This document shows positions 20,471-31,245 of a stretch of DNA of 64,000 nt, in pieces (the first letter of the stretch is position 1; each line of letters opens with the position of its first letter). Where the stretch lies: assembly GCA_022495005.1 (NCBI GenBank), contig JAGYXB010001848.1:1-64000 (forward strand). Reading direction: 5' to 3'. The notes under the pieces were generated by a model. That model was not told the DNA's origin. It made no database searches and saw nothing but the letters and a program-made list of their open reading frames with translations. Source of the DNA: Rhyacophila brunnea. Taxonomy: Eukaryota; Arthropoda; Insecta; Trichoptera; Rhyacophilidae. Made by a program: the position numbers and the translations under genes.

Positions 20471-20966
20471 AATAATTACATGATAAAAAAAGCATTTATA
20501 TACCACGTTTTTAATTTTTCTGTTGAATCATATAAACTTGACAATTCTATGTATTAATAATTTAGGACAAATATGGCAATTGTAAATAAATCATTTTTTT
20601 GCTATTTTGCAACAGACAAACAAATATAGAATACTGAAATGTCATTATGATTTCCATAGTAACGCACGTATATATTAATAATTTTGTTGCTAGGACCACC
20701 CACTTAGCAACCAATAATAGTGTATTGGATTACGGATTTCTTCCAAAATATTTTTTCATACAAAACAGAATTAACTAAAAATGAATTCAATTCTACTTAA
20801 AGATGGCTAAAAGTATTAAAAGAATGCATTGGCATCGTGTTCTGATATATTCTAAAAGTTTCAAAAGTCTAGCTACTCGGGAAGTTAGTTAAAAATCGAT
20901 TGCAAGATTTGTACTGGATAGACAACCACCGGACAAACAAAAATACGAGCTAAGAAAAACGTAGTA
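20471..20966 (-). mobile_element. Helentron-like element, copy H3
   Basis: Nearly full-length on the minus strand: ACTACGTTTTTCTTAGCTCG start, ACTAACTTCCCGAGTAGCTA, ATTATTGGTTGCTAAGTGGG, 3' word AAAAACGTGGTATATAAATG and end ATGTAATTATT. The 3' hairpin is slightly decayed. No ORF. Confidence 0.75.
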
Positions 20967-21114
20967 ATATTGTATTAACTTATAATAATTATTATTTTTA
21001 CTATGTTTAAATAAAATATTTTCATTCTAAATTTGGAATTTAAATTAGTCTAATTATTATCATGTTAGTATAATATTACTAATACCAAATAATATTTGGT
21101 ATTAGTAATTAATT

Positions 21115-23955
21115 CATCATCATCATCATCATCAGCCTGAATCTATCCACTGCTGGATGAAGGCCTCTTCAAGTTGCTTCCACTTCTCTCGGTCCTGTGC
21201 ATTGCGTTGCCACGTACTTCCGCAGAACTTTATCATTTCATCGATCCAGCGGCCTCTAGGTCTACCTTGTGGACGTTTTGTACTTCTTGGATACCACTGG
21301 ATGACTAGATTTGTCCAACGATTGTCTCTTCTTCGAGCTATGTGTCCAGCCCATCTCCATTTAAGGCTTTTAATAAACTCTATTACATCGCAAACCCTTG
21401 TCTGCTTCCTTATCCACTCATTCCTCTTTTTGTCCTTTCGCGTTATGCCCAGCATGCACCTCTCCATACCACGTTGTGCTACTCTAAGTTTCTGGATCTC
21501 TCTTTTACTTAGGGTCCATGTTTCACACGCATATGTGATCACGGGAAGCACACACTGGTTGAACACTTTGCGCTTTAGGCACAGTGGAAGGTCACTTTTG
21601 AAGACATTATTCAGGCGGCCAAAAGCACTCCAGCCTAGCTTTACTCTGCGAACAATTTCATCAAATATACATCCATCTATAGACACTTGTTGTCCCAGAT
21701 AGATGTAGCTTTTCACCTGTTCGAGCTGAGTGCCATTGATGAGGATCTCTTTTTGGCCTGCAAAGCAGTTGAACATGACTTTCGTCTTTGTTACATTTAT
21801 TTTCAAACCTACTTTGTTGCTTACTTCAGCGAGTTCCTGCATTCTGCTTTGGAGGTCTTCTGAGTCTTGCGAGAAAATTACTATGTCATCGGCAAAGCGC
21901 AGATGACTCAGGTATTCTCCATTTATGGGGATCCCTTTGTCATTCCAGTCAAGTTGCCTGAATAAGTCTTCAAGGGTAGCTGTAAATAGTTTAGGTGAGA
22001 TTGTATCACCTTGTCGGACTCCTTTGCTGATAGGAAATCTGCGCGATGGTTTATGGAGATTTACAGATGCTGTTGCGCTACTGTATATATTATTGAAAAT
22101 ATTTATATAGCGTCCAGGGATTCCTTGTTTTCTGAGTGCGTCGAGTATTGAACATTTCTTTATCGAATCAAACGCCTTCTCATAGTCTATAAAACCCATG
22201 CATAGTGGCAGTTTGTATTCCTGGTACCGCTCTATGATTTCTCTGACGACTTGGATATGGTCCATAGTGCTGTATCCTCCTCTAAATCCAGCTTGTTCTC
22301 TCGGTTGGTTCTCGTCTAGTACATTTTGCAGACGGTTTGAGAGAATTTTTGTGAACGTCTTGTAGAGAATAGGGAGTAGACTTATTGGACGATAATTTGC
22401 TAGGTCTTCTCTGTCACCTTTTTTGTGAAGAATGACAATGCTGGCATTTTTCCATACCTCTGGGACATCCTCTTTGCATATGCAGGCTGTGAACAATTGT
22501 GCAAGTACTTCATTTGCATCCTTTCCTGCTTTTTTGAGGATATCTATCGTTAAACCGTCTTCCCCGGGGGCTTTCCCACTTTTCATGTAATTTAAAGCAT
22601 GGGTTACTTCCCAGGATGTAATTTCGGGAGTATGGTCTTCCGAATTTCCATTTCTCTGAAGATCTAAGTCTATAGTCGTATTGTCAGTGTCATCACTGTA
22701 GAGATCGCTGTAGAACTCTTCAACTCGGCTTAACAAGTGTTCCCAATTTCTGACGATAGAACCATCTTTTGCTTTTAGTGCTGTGATTTGACGTTTTCCT
22801 ATCGACAAGCATTGCTTGTTTTTGTTTAAACTTCTGCCTGCTTTCACAATTGCTTGTATGAGGTTTACATTGAATTTACGAAGGTCTTCTCTAATCTTCT
22901 TTCGGAGGGTTTTGCAAAGTGATGAAAACTCCATATCGTTTTGCGCCTGTCTATCGCTCTTGGTTTTCCTTCTCTGCTCCATAAGATTCAATGTTGCCTT
23001 CGAAAGCTTGGTGGAAGGTGTAACTTCTGAGCTTTTTACGCCTGTTTTTTCTGCACATTGTAGAATAATATTCGTTATATCCTCCGCGTTGGATAGGGAA
23101 ACGGTTTCGTTCTCATCTAAGAAAGCCGATAGTGCATTTTTGAGTTCATTTTGGAATTCAGTATTGTTCTGCAGGTATACGCGAGCATTTGACTTCTTCT
23201 GCAGTTTGGATCTTTCTGATTTGACGTTCAATCTTATCTTACATCTCACCATCCGGTGATCACTGCCGGTGTTAAACTGATTGATCACCTTACAGTTTAA
23301 AAATGTATATTTTCTGTCAGTGAGGATGTAATCGATTTTGCTGGTCCTTCCTGTCGGGCTTCTCCACGTCCATTTACGTGTAGGTTTATGTTGAAAAAAG
23401 GAGTTCATGATGTGAAGATTGTTGGTTTCAGCAAACTCCACAAGCATGTCCTTTCTACCATCCCTTGAGCCATGTCCGAAATGTCCGACCGCTACGTCAT
23501 CTCTTTGGTATGATCCAATACGTGCATTGAAATCTCCCATTATGATGTTGAAGTGGCATTTACTTTTATTTTTCAAGGATGTTATTTCCTCGTAAAACTC
23601 TTCCACTTTTTCATCAGGATAGCTCTGTGTCGGAGCATATACTTGCAAAATCTGAATCCGGTACCTAGCATTGATTTTAAGTATCACGCTTGCGACCCTG
23701 TCAGAAATGCAGTTGAACTCGACTATGCGGTCCCTCCAGGCTTTGTTGACAACAAATCCAACACCGCTCGTGCGTCCTTCATCGGTTCCTTTGGAGTACA
23801 GCACATGTCCGCTTTGTAAAGTAATAATACTCTCACCTTTACGCCTTACTTCGCTGAGTCCGACAACATCCCAGTGGATATTCCGGAGCTCTTCTTGAAA
23901 CTCTACAAGTTTGGCATCGCTATATATTGTATATATTGTATATTTCAAACTTCTT
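21115..23955 (-). mobile_element. RTE-clade non-LTR retrotransposon, slightly 5'-truncated
   Basis: The element carries one long ORF and ends in a TGATGATGATGATGA microsatellite on the minus strand (plus-strand CATCATCATCATC at 21115-21133), the classic RTE 3' tail. Candidate 7-bp target duplications ATTAATT lie at 21108-21114 and 23956-23962. The 5' truncation removes the very start of the endonuclease. A fragment of the same 3' region lies at 62829-63145. This is the best-preserved retroelement in the window. Confidence 0.85.
21132..23948 (-). CDS. RTE endonuclease/reverse transcriptase polyprotein
   Basis: This 938-codon frame has no internal stop. An APE-type endonuclease fills about residues 10-240: SEVRR (32-36), GDFNARIG (138-145), IDYIL (205-209) and SDH (229-231). 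The reverse transcriptase follows with FRGGYS (555-560), motif A IDYEKAFDS (587-595), motif B GVRQGDTISPK (643-653) and motif C FADD (685-688). A C-terminal tail has CDVIEFIKSLKWRWAGHIAR. The opening codon shown is TTG, not ATG, and the usual WNVR start with its catalytic Asn is missing, so the true start lies beyond the truncation. It nicks DNA and primes cDNA at the nick. This copy is probably endonuclease-dead, though its frame is intact and so young. Confidence 0.88.
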   Translation of the reverse strand: MKYTIYTIYSDAKLVEFQEELRNIHWDVVGLSEVRRKGESIITLQSGHVLYSKGTDEGRTSGVGFVVNKAWRDRIVEFNCISDRVASVILKINARYRIQILQVYAPTQSYPDEKVEEFYEEITSLKNKSKCHFNIIMGDFNARIGSYQRDDVAVGHFGHGSRDGRKDMLVEFAETNNLHIMNSFFQHKPTRKWTWRSPTGRTSKIDYILTDRKYTFLNCKVINQFNTGSDHRMVRCKIRLNVKSERSKLQKKSNARVYLQNNTEFQNELKNALSAFLDENETVSLSNAEDITNIILQCAEKTGVKSSEVTPSTKLSKATLNLMEQRRKTKSDRQAQNDMEFSSLCKTLRKKIREDLRKFNVNLIQAIVKAGRSLNKNKQCLSIGKRQITALKAKDGSIVRNWEHLLSRVEEFYSDLYSDDTDNTTIDLDLQRNGNSEDHTPEITSWEVTHALNYMKSGKAPGEDGLTIDILKKAGKDANEVLAQLFTACICKEDVPEVWKNASIVILHKKGDREDLANYRPISLLPILYKTFTKILSNRLQNVLDENQPREQAGFRGGYSTMDHIQVVREIIERYQEYKLPLCMGFIDYEKAFDSIKKCSILDALRKQGIPGRYINIFNNIYSSATASVNLHKPSRRFPISKGVRQGDTISPKLFTATLEDLFRQLDWNDKGIPINGEYLSHLRFADDIVIFSQDSEDLQSRMQELAEVSNKVGLKINVTKTKVMFNCFAGQKEILINGTQLEQVKSYIYLGQQVSIDGCIFDEIVRRVKLGWSAFGRLNNVFKSDLPLCLKRKVFNQCVLPVITYACETWTLSKREIQKLRVAQRGMERCMLGITRKDKKRNEWIRKQTRVCDVIEFIKSLKWRWAGHIARRRDNRWTNLVIQWYPRSTKRPQGRPRGRWIDEMIKFCGSTWQRNAQDREKWKQLEEAFIQQWIDSG

Positions 23956-24089
23956 ATTAATTGGGTATTTCATGGTAATGATCTTACATTGTATTATTTT
24001 TATGTTAACAAATAGGGTTTATTCAGCTTAAGACCTATTTGTGATGTACTGCTTTAGACGAACATCTAACATTTAATAAACATTTGCAA

Positions 24090-24500
24090 ATCCAAAAACG
24101 CCAAAGGTCACGACGTCACGAATGCCTGACACTAAGCCCAATGATAGGTTAAAAGAAAACAAGCCGGCCCTTAGAAGCAAACTTCTTCTCTATAGTTCGA
24201 TTGCCCATCACATTATGACATATTATACTGCCCTCGTCTGGGGCTATGAATGCTAATCCTACAAAACATTTAAAAACGTTTCAGACTATACAAAACACAT
24301 CTTTTAGAATGATCACAGATGTCCCATGGTTTGTTCGCAATACCACTTTTCATAGAGACTTGAACACATAAACCATCTATATCCACGTCTTATCTACTAT
24401 CCAAAAATATTTACAGCTCTAAGATCTTAACAATTACGATCCAACCATCCCCACTGAATTTTTGAGACCACGAGAAATATTGCCGTTGAAGTCTCTTTAG
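24090..24500 (+). pseudogene. Jockey-type LINE RT fragment
   Basis: The plus strand reads RPALRSKLLLYSSIAHHIM, YYTALVWGYEC and then, in shifted frames, pieces equivalent to FRMITDVPWFVRNTTFHRDL. That order (LRSKLLLY, AP/LVWGY, RMITDAPWFVRN) is the end of insect Jockey reverse transcriptases. Several stops and frameshifts are present. Confidence 0.65.
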
Positions 24501-24689
24501 TCTACATATATGTATAATATAATATATATTTTCCTACAGTAGGAGACAATATATAAGCCATTTAATTCCCTCTGCAGCTACAAAGATAAAAAAATAAAAT
24601 ATTTTGCAGTGCTGACTACGTCAATTCGAAGAAAAAACTATTGTAAGTATAACCCCTATTTTTCCCTGTTATATTTTATCTTTCTTGCC

Positions 24690-24905
24690 ATGAGCTCTTC
24701 GTTCTTCTTCTTGGTCGTACACTCATGGCTGAGGATCGTGACCACATTTGAATTTCGTCATCTTTGAGCGACCAAGTCTTTCCATCCTTCTCGATCTGCT
24801 GCTTCTCTCAGGGCAAAATGGATGGTGCCCCCTGTCAGCTCTTTCACTTGGTCGCTCCAGCGCGCAGACACTCTTCTTCTGCTTCGCCTTCCTTGCTCTT
24901 CGTTA
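24690..24905 (-). pseudogene. LINE C-terminal fragment
   Basis: The minus strand reads RRRVSARWSDQVKELTGG, then FALREAADREGWKDLVAQR and a stop. This is the last segment of an RTE/L2-like LINE protein (consensus RRGRPP.RWSDQIK...A.DR..W+.LV). Truncated at both ends. Confidence 0.7.
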
Positions 24906-25039
24906 ATAAGTATACAAATGCGAGTACTACAGATAATGAAGATAAAAGGCTGTTCGGCTGTAGTGCTTCAAATTATACATTTATATAATAGAAGCATTTT
25001 TTACTGCTCTCACGTGGTATAGTTTCCAATTCTGATATT

Positions 25040-25225
25040 TTGGAAAATTTAAATTTGTATGCACCCGTCAATTACACGGGTGGTCGTAGCCATGACCTAT
25101 TTTGGGTGAAAGCTGTTTCCTCATGTCAGGGTCACCAGGCACCAATAGCGAGGGCTGTGCGGCTGGTCAATGCACTCCTTAGAGATGTAGACACCTTTAG
25201 CGATTCATTATGTATTTTGTTTTAA
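25040..25225 (+). pseudogene. LINE 3'-terminal coding fragment
   Basis: The plus strand reads YTGGRSHDLFWVKAVSS, GHQAPIARAVRLVNALL and DVDTFSDSLCILF before a stop. The R.R....LF...V..G....P..RA.RL.NALL pattern is the terminal tail of CR1/Jockey-type LINE proteins. Upstream coding is absent. Confidence 0.6.
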
Positions 25226-25272
25226 CATTCTATTTTATCGTTTAATTTGCTTTTTTTGAACTATTGTCATTT

Positions 25273-25673
25273 TTTACCACGTTTTTATTAGCTCGTATTC
25301 TTCTTTGTCCAGTACAATTTTTTTCTTGTTTGTCCAAGATTTTTATTGGACGATTGAAGATTTTTAACTAACTTCCCGACTATCTAGACATTTTAAACTT
25401 TTAGAATATATCAGAACACGATGACAATGCATTTTTTAATGCTTTTAGCCATTTTTAAGCAGAATTGAATTATTCATTTTCAGTTAATTCTGTTTTGTAT
25501 GGAAAGTTGTCAAAAAATGTCAAAATGACATTTCAGTATTCGATATTTATTCAGTATTTCTATCAAGTACAAAAAAAAGTATTTATAAATACATAACATT
25601 GTCAAGTTTATACGATTCAACAGAAAATTTAAAAACGCGATATATAAAAAGTTCTTTTTATCCTGTAATTATT
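25273..25673 (+). mobile_element. Helentron-like element, copy H4
   Basis: Starts ACCACGTTTTTATTAGCTCG. It ends AAAAACGCGATATATAAAAA, GTTCTTTTTATCC, TGTAATTATT. The block with TTATTGGTTGCTA is deleted between TTGTATGGAAAGTTGTC and AAAATGTCAAAATGACATTT. Confidence 0.75.
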
Positions 25674-25739
25674 TATTTTATTTCTTTTGCTATAAAATTA
25701 TTTTTTGCTTTGTTTTTTTCTCTACTAAGTTGATTTACC

Positions 25740-25820
25740 TCAACTAAATAATGTCACGTTGTGAACGTCTTGAATTAATAATTTGTTATGTGCTCAATAT
25801 GTCTTTTTAAAATAAATTTA
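25740..25820 (+). repeat. Jockey-family 3' UTR scrap
   Basis: AATGTCACGTTGTGAACGTC, then TTAATAATTTGTTATGTGC, matches the 3' region of the Jockey fragments at 5990-6085 and 44490-44560. Confidence 0.5.
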
Positions 25821-26249
25821 CTAGTTGACCAATGTCTCTTTGGAAGAGATGAAACCGTTCCAGTTTATTTATAATGAATTAATTACGACAGTCTCTCTGA
25901 GAGTCCTGTACAAATGAATGCTGTACATGTAGTCTCAACGTTTAATGTACAGAGTGTCATAATGACTTCATTGCATATTACCTAAGTGTCTGCTTGCTCT
26001 GCAGATTACATACATATAAAATAACGACAATGTCCCGGCAAAATACGATAAAATGGAATTAACACTGCATTTGCAGGAGTGGGGTAGACGGTGACCACAA
26101 CAGGATGCGTTAGAGAGATAGATTATTACGTTTTGTATGTATGTAAGTTTAGCAGTATTCCGCAAATGAATTCAATGGATACCTTATTATGGATTCCTAA
26201 GTTAATTTCCATTTCCCATGGCCTGTTATAAATAGTGTTCAAAAAAGAA

Positions 26250-26820
26250 TATATTATTAAATTAACTATTTTTTTATTCAACGAATAATTCACAAGATTT
26301 AAGAATTTAACATTCTAATAATTATTGAACATACCTACATAATTTTGAAAACACTTCTGAGAAAATATCAAATGCGGCTCTGTCTATCAGTTAAATAGAA
26401 AATAACCGGAGGTTGATTGTAAAGTCGTTTATGTTAATTCTACAACTAAATTAAAAAACCGATTTTTATAACATTTATAACGTTCAGGGCATTTTAATTT
26501 GCTATTTTCTTTCTTTAACTGTTTACTAATTATTGAAAATACATAATTTTGAAAACACTTCTGATAAAATGTATTTATATAACCAATAGAAAAAATCTTT
26601 TTGAAAAAAGTAAGACACCCCGCAGGATCGAACCTACATCTATCGGGTATCGCGCCCACGCACATATTCAACTATGCTAAAGGAGTGATACTTAATTACG
26701 ACAAATTTGAACTATTGGCCTTTTAATACTCACTGAATACTATAATATATTTTCTCAGAAGTGTTTTCAAAATTATGTATGTTCAATAATTAGAATGTTA
26801 CATTCCTAAATCATGTGAGT
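26250..26820. repeat. Cluster of tRNA-like element pieces
   Basis: Three pieces of the 10416-10892 family lie together. A tail piece (26268-26360, TTATTCAACGAATAATTCAC and on) comes first. A minus-strand tRNA-like head with decayed B box (GCAGGATCGAACCTACATC near 26620) follows. An inverted tail piece starts near 26745 (ATATTTTCTCAGAAGTG). The head and last tail piece face opposite ways, so this is a rearranged or nested set. Confidence 0.6.
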
Positions 26821-27449
26821 TATTCATTGTCAAATAAAAATTATTATCAAGTTCAAATAAGTTACAAACAAAAAAAATGGAGTGATCCGTGACGTCGGTT
26901 AGTTAGTTAGTTAGCCAAATAGTAGCTCAATTTGGGAAGCCGTGATATACTGAACTGTCATTACTCTCCCTTTCTCCTCAGTTGTAAAGTTGGTATAGTG
27001 AAAGACAGAATTGGTGACATGTTCGTTTTATAATAATAATATGGAGTTAGTTTTAGTTCCAGTTGAGTATGAGACTTATATGGAGTTGACGTCAGTCTCC
27101 AAATCCCGGAATAGGTACTAGTACTATTTAGTACTACGAGTTATCTGGATTCGGCTTATATATTTTGAACTTATAAACTGAATTCAAATTTTATGCGTGA
27201 TTGTGTTAATGGATAATATTTATATAAAAAATTTGTGTACGTAGTAAGTACGCCAAACGCTCTATATAATATCCCAAATACTAGTAAGTATTTTGGAACA
27301 AGTTTCGATACTAAGTATTTTTTATACTGATAGTAAGTATACTAAACTTAGTCTTAAAAATCGACTAGTTTTCCCAGTTCTACTAAGTACCTACATGCGT
27401 ACAGTAAAATCTTTTATTCAAATAATTCCATTTAATTAAAATCCCACAC
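26821..27449. other. Non-coding stretch
   Basis: Contains a short GTTAGTTAGTTAGTTAG run (26897) and nothing else that I can assign. Confidence 0.4.
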
Positions 27450-27860
27450 TTTCATTGCAGACAATTCTTCTTATTGTGCCATCCCCTATCGGATGTCGCC
27501 ACCATCATGGCAATCTAATCTTTGTTGTCTGCTACCCGGAAAAGTTTAGTGGCGATGCACTCGTACCAATCATGGAGGTTCTTAAGCCACGAAATGCGGC
27601 GCTGTCCTCTTCTACGCTTCCCATTGATCTTTCATTGAATGACAAGTTGGGGAATGCTGTATTTTTGTCCTCTCATAATGTGGCCGAGGTACTGTAGTTT
27701 CCTGGTTTTGATAATAAGTAGAACTTCTCGGTCTTTCCCCATTCGATTGAGAACTTCAACTTTAAATTTGTCACCCGGTCAGTCCAATAAATTTTGAGGG
27801 TGCATCTATACAGCCACATCTCAAAAGTTTCAAGTCTCCGTGACATTGCAAACAATGGTA
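27450..27860 (-). pseudogene. LINE RT C-terminal fragment
   Basis: The minus strand reads AMSRRLETFEMWLYRCTLKI, YWTDRVTN, and after a shift TRKLQYLGHIMRGQKYSI and RRRGQRRISWLKNLHDWY. This is the consensus end of insect RTE/CR1-like LINE proteins (ML+I.W.D+V.N..VL.R, R+LQYLGH..R, G+R..GR.+..WL.++). Broken by a frameshift and stops. Confidence 0.75.
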
Positions 27861-28313
27861 AACTTAAATAAGTAAACTGAAAAATTGTAAACAGATGATG
27901 ACAATAATAATTGTAGAGTTCCATAAAAATTTCTTCCCCCGTAGTCTCCCTGAAACGGGTTTACTGCACGTGGGGTCGTATATTAGATTAAGAATGTTTC
28001 ATTAAACACAAATTGCTCGACACATTCAGCGCCGCGTCTATACGCGCTTTACTACCAATAACAATTCTCGTAAAATTACGCCGTCTCTGAATTGTATGTT
28101 CTTCAAGCCTTAATGAGTTAGCGAACTTGTGCGAAATTGTATATTAATCATCATCATTGAAATACCTGAAATAAATAAAACACTCAATGCCTGAAAAGAG
28201 AATTATATAATAAACTATTTCTTTTGTTCAACATTTAATTCACAATATTTGAGAAAATAACACTCTATATAATTGATGTATCACCTGGAAAATGCTGTAA
28301 CCAACAGAATGGT

Positions 28314-28745
28314 CCGATCGTAGTAGATTTTTGGGTTTCCACCGTGTGTCCTTCTTCCTTCTTTCTTCGACGTTTCGGGCTCGTGCAGAGGCCATTATCA
28401 AGAGATGTTTTTATGATGAAATGTAATGAAAAAAGAAATTCATGGAAACCCTTAAAATATTAATAGGGATGATGGATTATGGTTAAAAACGTCGTGGCTT
28501 CCGGCACTATTAGCAAAATTTAATATTTGAGCCGGTATCTCTGGTCATAACGATTGACACATTACTCCGAGCAACGTTTGCTCTTAGCTGATCGGATTTC
28601 TATTGACATTCTTAGAGCAACGTTTACATTCATAATAGCCTCTGCAACGAGCCCGAAACGTCGAGGAAAGAAGGAAGAAGGCTACATGGTGGAAACCCAA
28701 AAATCTACTACGAAGAAAAACAACCGTGAAAGCCTCAAACAGAAT
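28314..28745. repeat. Inverted pair of retroelement segments with hammerhead-like motifs
   Basis: Arms at 28314-28410 and 28636-28745 are inverted copies: GGTTTCCACCGTGTGTCC against GGCTACATGGTGGAAACC, and the shared core ACGAGCCCGAAACGTCGA. The minus-strand arm reads CTTGATAATGGCCTCTGC then ACGAGCCCGAAACGTCG. This is a layout seen at hammerhead-like motifs of Penelope-like elements. No reverse transcriptase or GIY-YIG frame is present nearby. Confidence 0.5.
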
Positions 28746-29067
28746 GGTCCAAGTTCACTTTTCAACGGAAAACGTTTTACTGTAGATTCCGGACAGTTTT
28801 ATCTATAAAAAGTTACACAAGAATTTTTTTTTCATGGCAACACTGCCTCTGAAGCTTTGACAGAGTTAGTGGAATACTGTTCTAAGATGGCGGACCGTGG
28901 TGATATTGCGATCAGTCGTGGTGCTTCAAAACGTATAAATAAAGGAAAAACCGCAAAATGTGTATTTAATAGTAGTGGAATGTGAAGAACAAGGTTTTAA
29001 AGTAATTTACAGTTATTTTCGTTTATTCTTCAGTGTTGAAATGCAGTTTAGGTTTTATTTTTTATTA

Positions 29068-29513
29068 TTACAACGTTTTTATTAGGTCGTATTCTTGTTT
29101 GTGCTGTGGTTGTTTATCCAGTACAAATCTTGCAATCAATTTTTAACTAACTTTCCGACTAGCTAGACATTTGAAACTTTTAGAATTATAAGAACACGAT
29201 GCCAATACATTATTTTAATACTTTTAGCCATAAGTAGAATTGAATTCATTTTGAGTTAATTCTGTTTTGTATGAAAAGTTATTTCGGAAGAAATCCGTAA
29301 AAAGTAAAACGCTATTATTGGTTGCTAGGGGTCTGGGGTCCTAGAAACTAAATTATTAATATATACGTGCGTTACTATTCTATGTTTATTCAGTATTTCT
29401 ATCAAGTACAATTTTTTTGATCGTTTAAGCTAGTCAAGTCAAGTTTATATGATTCAACAGAAAATTTAAAAACGTTGTATAATATAAAAAGTTCTTTGTA
29501 TCTTGTAATTATT
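29068..29513 (+). mobile_element. Helentron-like element, copy H5
   Basis: Starts ACAACGTTTTTATTAGGTCG, carries GCTAGGGGTCTGGGGTCCTA in the variable loop and ends AAAAACGTTGTATAATATAA, AAAGTTCTTTGTATC, TTGTAATTATT. The full-length family structure is kept. Confidence 0.8.
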
Positions 29514-30575
29514 TTGGTTTGAGGTCTGAGGTAGTCGTAGGTACAAGGTTTTTGTAATATTTTGATTAATTCTATACCTATTAATAAATTACTGAAAAAA
29601 TATTAAAATTTTGTTTTCTTAAAAGTCATATTTTGTTGCCTACAACCTTTCTCAGGTGACCCACTCAATTATTGAACATATATAATTAATTTGAAAACAT
29701 CTCATGTAGGTATATCTCACTAGAGTGCTGGATTTCTGCTAGTGTGATTGTCTAATTAAACTACGCGCATCATACCTAAGTAGGACGAATTTAACTAATA
29801 GTTCTTATATGAAAAGCACTACAAGTTAATTTCATCGTAATTAGATAGGATGTAGGTGGCTAAATGGATAAAGTATAGATACAGGTTCGCGTTCTGTCTG
29901 CAGTAATTTTGCTGTTCAAGATATTTTCTAATATTAGGTATATGTTTCTGAGGTATTATTATCTTTTTATAGTGTGGACTTAGAAATGAAAAAAGTATAT
30001 GTACAAACAATTATTATTGAAAAACAAAAATATTAATTCTGGTGCTGATATTTCAACGAATACAATTGGTGTACTGGTAGCCAATTTGAGTAAATTGACC
30101 AACGAATATATACCTATGTGATTTTAAATTATACATAACCATCGACAATATTCTGTAAATGATACTCGTTTATTGATATTTCTTTATTTTTATATATTTG
30201 AAGGAAGATAGACGTTTGGTAGGAAAATATATTAGTTGTGCTGGCGTTTGTCTAATAAAAATCCATTACTATGGTTTTGAAACAAAGCCATTTTTTTCGA
30301 GTCATTTACCAAGCTGTGTATGAGTGACGTATGCCACACGCGTGTTTACGCGCTCTACAATACATTCCTTGCGCGCAAGGCCGGCTATATAAAATGAGCG
30401 TATATACATGCTGTACTTTACAATCATTATACCTGTCGATTGTTTTAAATATTTTAATATATTGTACACACACTGCCAGCTCTAATAATCATGTTGAAAT
30501 ACTTAACCGAAATAAAATAATCTTTTTAATAATTATTTTAAAAAGTTATGTTCATATGGTTTTATTTTTTCATAG
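29514..30575. other. Non-coding stretch, weak tRNA-like traces
   Basis: A decayed tRNA-like head may lie at 29850-29900 (GGTGGCTAAATGGATAAAG, then ACAGGTTCGCG). The remainder is AT-rich without features. Confidence 0.35.
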
Positions 30576-30722
30576 AAATTTGCGACCCGTCAGGTACCGC
30601 CACGCCAATACAATACCTTCCGGCAATTAATGGGTTAAATAAAATTTGTGTAAATTGGATAGATGCACAGATGACTTCTTTCGTGGCATACAAGGAATCT
30701 CGCATGGCACACACTTTGGCAG
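30576..30722 (+). CDS. Candidate internal exon of an unrecognised host gene
   Basis: A T-rich tract ending TTTTATTTTTTCATAG forms a good 3' splice site just before 30576, and CAG|GTAATT forms a 5' splice site after 30722. The 147 bases give one open frame in phase 1-1. Interior peptides include ICDPSGTATPIQYLPAING, LNKICVNWIDAQMTSFVAY and KESRMAHTLA. Base composition is richer in GC than the surrounding DNA, and the peptide has Cys and Trp residues not expected from AT-rich noise. I do not recognise the family. It could instead be chance or a decayed element. Confidence 0.4.
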
Positions 30723-30789
30723 GTAATTAAATTAATTGAGAGCACTGCAGTCGAGTGTACGTGATTGCTTTTTATGGTCAAACCTTCAT

Positions 30790-31245
30790 AGGAAGAGTCC
30801 TCGTCGCAAAACTATATACGCCATTGATTGGGCCAAACGCTAGCCCTAATCCTTTCTTTCCACCTACCCTCGCCAGAACAGGGCAACCGACAGTTACGGG
30901 TCATGAATAGATCGTGACTGCAATGTACATTGACTTAACTCAAGACAACGAACGGCTGCGTGTTCATTGCATTAAGTCCGTTACGGTTTGAGTGAACGTC
31001 GCGTCCATCATTCATAAAATCTATCATCATCATTCATCAACCTCATTTATATGATCCATCAAAAGTGGACCATCTGTTTACCAGTACGTGAGTGTGTCAA
31101 CACCAAACCGGCCCTAGCATAGGCCACCCCTCTCAACATAAAGGTCAGTATCTGGCATCCTGTGTAAACCCCCCTCTAGATCCGTAATCCACCATTCACC
31201 ATCACCTTCAAATTACAGCCATTTTTCAAACGTTTCTCATAGTCT
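30790..31245 (+). repeat. Dispersed repeat family B, copy 2
   Basis: Degenerate partner of 7610-8080. It shares GGGCAACCGACAGTTACGGG-like text, CTCAAGACAACGAACGGCTG, CGTAATCCACCATTCACCAT and a decayed ATTACAG terminus. Confidence 0.5.

Noticed and set aside
21157..21702. 181-codon plus-strand ORF and other plus-strand ORFs up to 23898
   Set aside because: They are shadows of the RTE reading frame on the opposite strand.
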